Below are positions 13,739 through 13,835 of a stretch of 13,835 nt of DNA, one piece after another; position 1 is the first letter of the stretch, and each line of letters begins with the position of its first letter. The position numbers and the translations under genes were made by a program. Source of the DNA: Fibrobacteraceae bacterium (GTDB taxonomy: Bacteria > Fibrobacterota > Fibrobacteria > Fibrobacterales > Fibrobacteraceae); assembly GCA_023231365.1 (NCBI GenBank), contig JALNVO010000047.1, positions 1 to 13,835 on the forward strand. The letters are read 5' to 3'. The notes beneath the pieces are model-generated. The model was not told the origin of the DNA. It worked only from the letters and a program-made list of their open reading frames with translations, and did no database searches.

Positions 13739-13831
13739 TTATTTACCGGAATAGCGAGATAGCCAAAGCATCACTTCGTTCTGCTTTGCCCTCCGGGCTT
13801 GCCTTTGGGCAAGGCCTAGATCCACCTTCAT
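13739..13831 (-). CDS. Hypothetical 30-residue ORF over clustered hairpins
   Basis: ATG at 13831 directly follows an in-frame TGA; the product is short and basic in its first half (QRQARRAKQNE), then MLWLSRYSGK. No Shine-Dalgarno can be judged because the window ends here, and the frame may belong to a longer disrupted gene outside the window. Because three hairpins fill the same stretch, it may be only a by-product of a repeat element. Confidence 0.2.
   Translation of the reverse strand: MKVDLGLAQRQARRAKQNEVMLWLSRYSGK
13764..13813. repeat. Three adjacent hairpins near the window end
   Basis: CAAAGCA/TGCTTTG (13764-13770 with 13782-13788), GCCC/GGGC (13788-13791 with 13795-13798) and CTTGCC/GGCAAG (13798-13803 with 13808-13813) follow each other, sharing boundary bases. 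No T-run follows on either strand. The cluster is more GC-rich than its surroundings, like the element at the other end of the window. A dispersed palindromic repeat is my inference. Confidence 0.4.
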
Positions 13832-13835
13832 TCAC

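Larger units (their letters stand above)
13297..13835. other. Structured region after lpxD without a large gene
   Basis: No frame longer than about 61 codons is open here, yet the sequence is full of perfect dyads. Two of the hairpins are followed by T-runs only when read on the minus strand. From right to left on that strand it holds a 30-codon ORF over three hairpins, a 44-codon open frame, a terminator, and a candidate small RNA with promoter and terminator. No terminator with a U-run is visible for the plus-strand lpxD transcript. Confidence 0.6.

Noticed and set aside
1..13835. CRISPR array, tRNA, rRNA, insertion sequence or prophage genes
   Set aside because: I found no regularly spaced direct repeats, no tRNA cloverleaf, and no transposase, integrase or phage domain in any frame.

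Overview
The window looks like chromosomal DNA of a Gram-negative bacterium. It has a lipid A gene (lpxD), an OmpA-like outer-membrane protein, a lipoprotein and another probable outer-membrane protein. Coding GC is moderate, intergenic DNA is very AT-rich, and thrombospondin type-3-like repeats sit in an envelope protein. Together these suggest a Fibrobacter-like organism (Fibrobacterota), but that is an inference from style and not a database match.

Layout. Positions 1-203 hold no convincing gene but a nested palindromic element directly after ilvN. The minus-strand ilvB-ilvN pair (2439-204) encodes acetolactate synthase; a good promoter gives it a leader of only about 40 nt. The 396-bp AT-rich gap 2440-2835 separates it from divergent radC (2836-3504). 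With its own promoter and a strong terminator follows a large OmpA-family protein (3595-6231), whose middle is eight tandem cysteine-rich repeats of about 48 residues.

On the minus strand a tightly coupled three-gene operon reads yihY/brkB-like membrane protein (10322-9357), small outer-membrane protein (9360-8758, ATGA overlap), then a short UvrA paralogue (8745-6427, TTG start, Shine-Dalgarno just after the preceding stop codon). The UvrA paralogue has lost the insertion domain and the C-terminal tail but keeps both ATPase halves. From 10393 the plus strand carries a lipoprotein gene that may be leaderless, a diacylglycerol-kinase-like lipid kinase whose C-terminal half resembles the accessory domain of eukaryotic enzymes, and an lpxD that overlaps it by four bases. 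This is an envelope-lipid module.

The last 540 bases (13297-13835) hold no large gene but are dense in structure, mostly readable on the minus strand. They include a well-formed candidate small RNA of about 135 nt (promoter, 5'-3' closing stem, two internal hairpins, intrinsic terminator). Upstream lie a second terminator following a 44-codon open frame, then a 30-codon ORF over three adjacent hairpins. The small RNA and the UvrA paralogue operon are the parts I would examine first.
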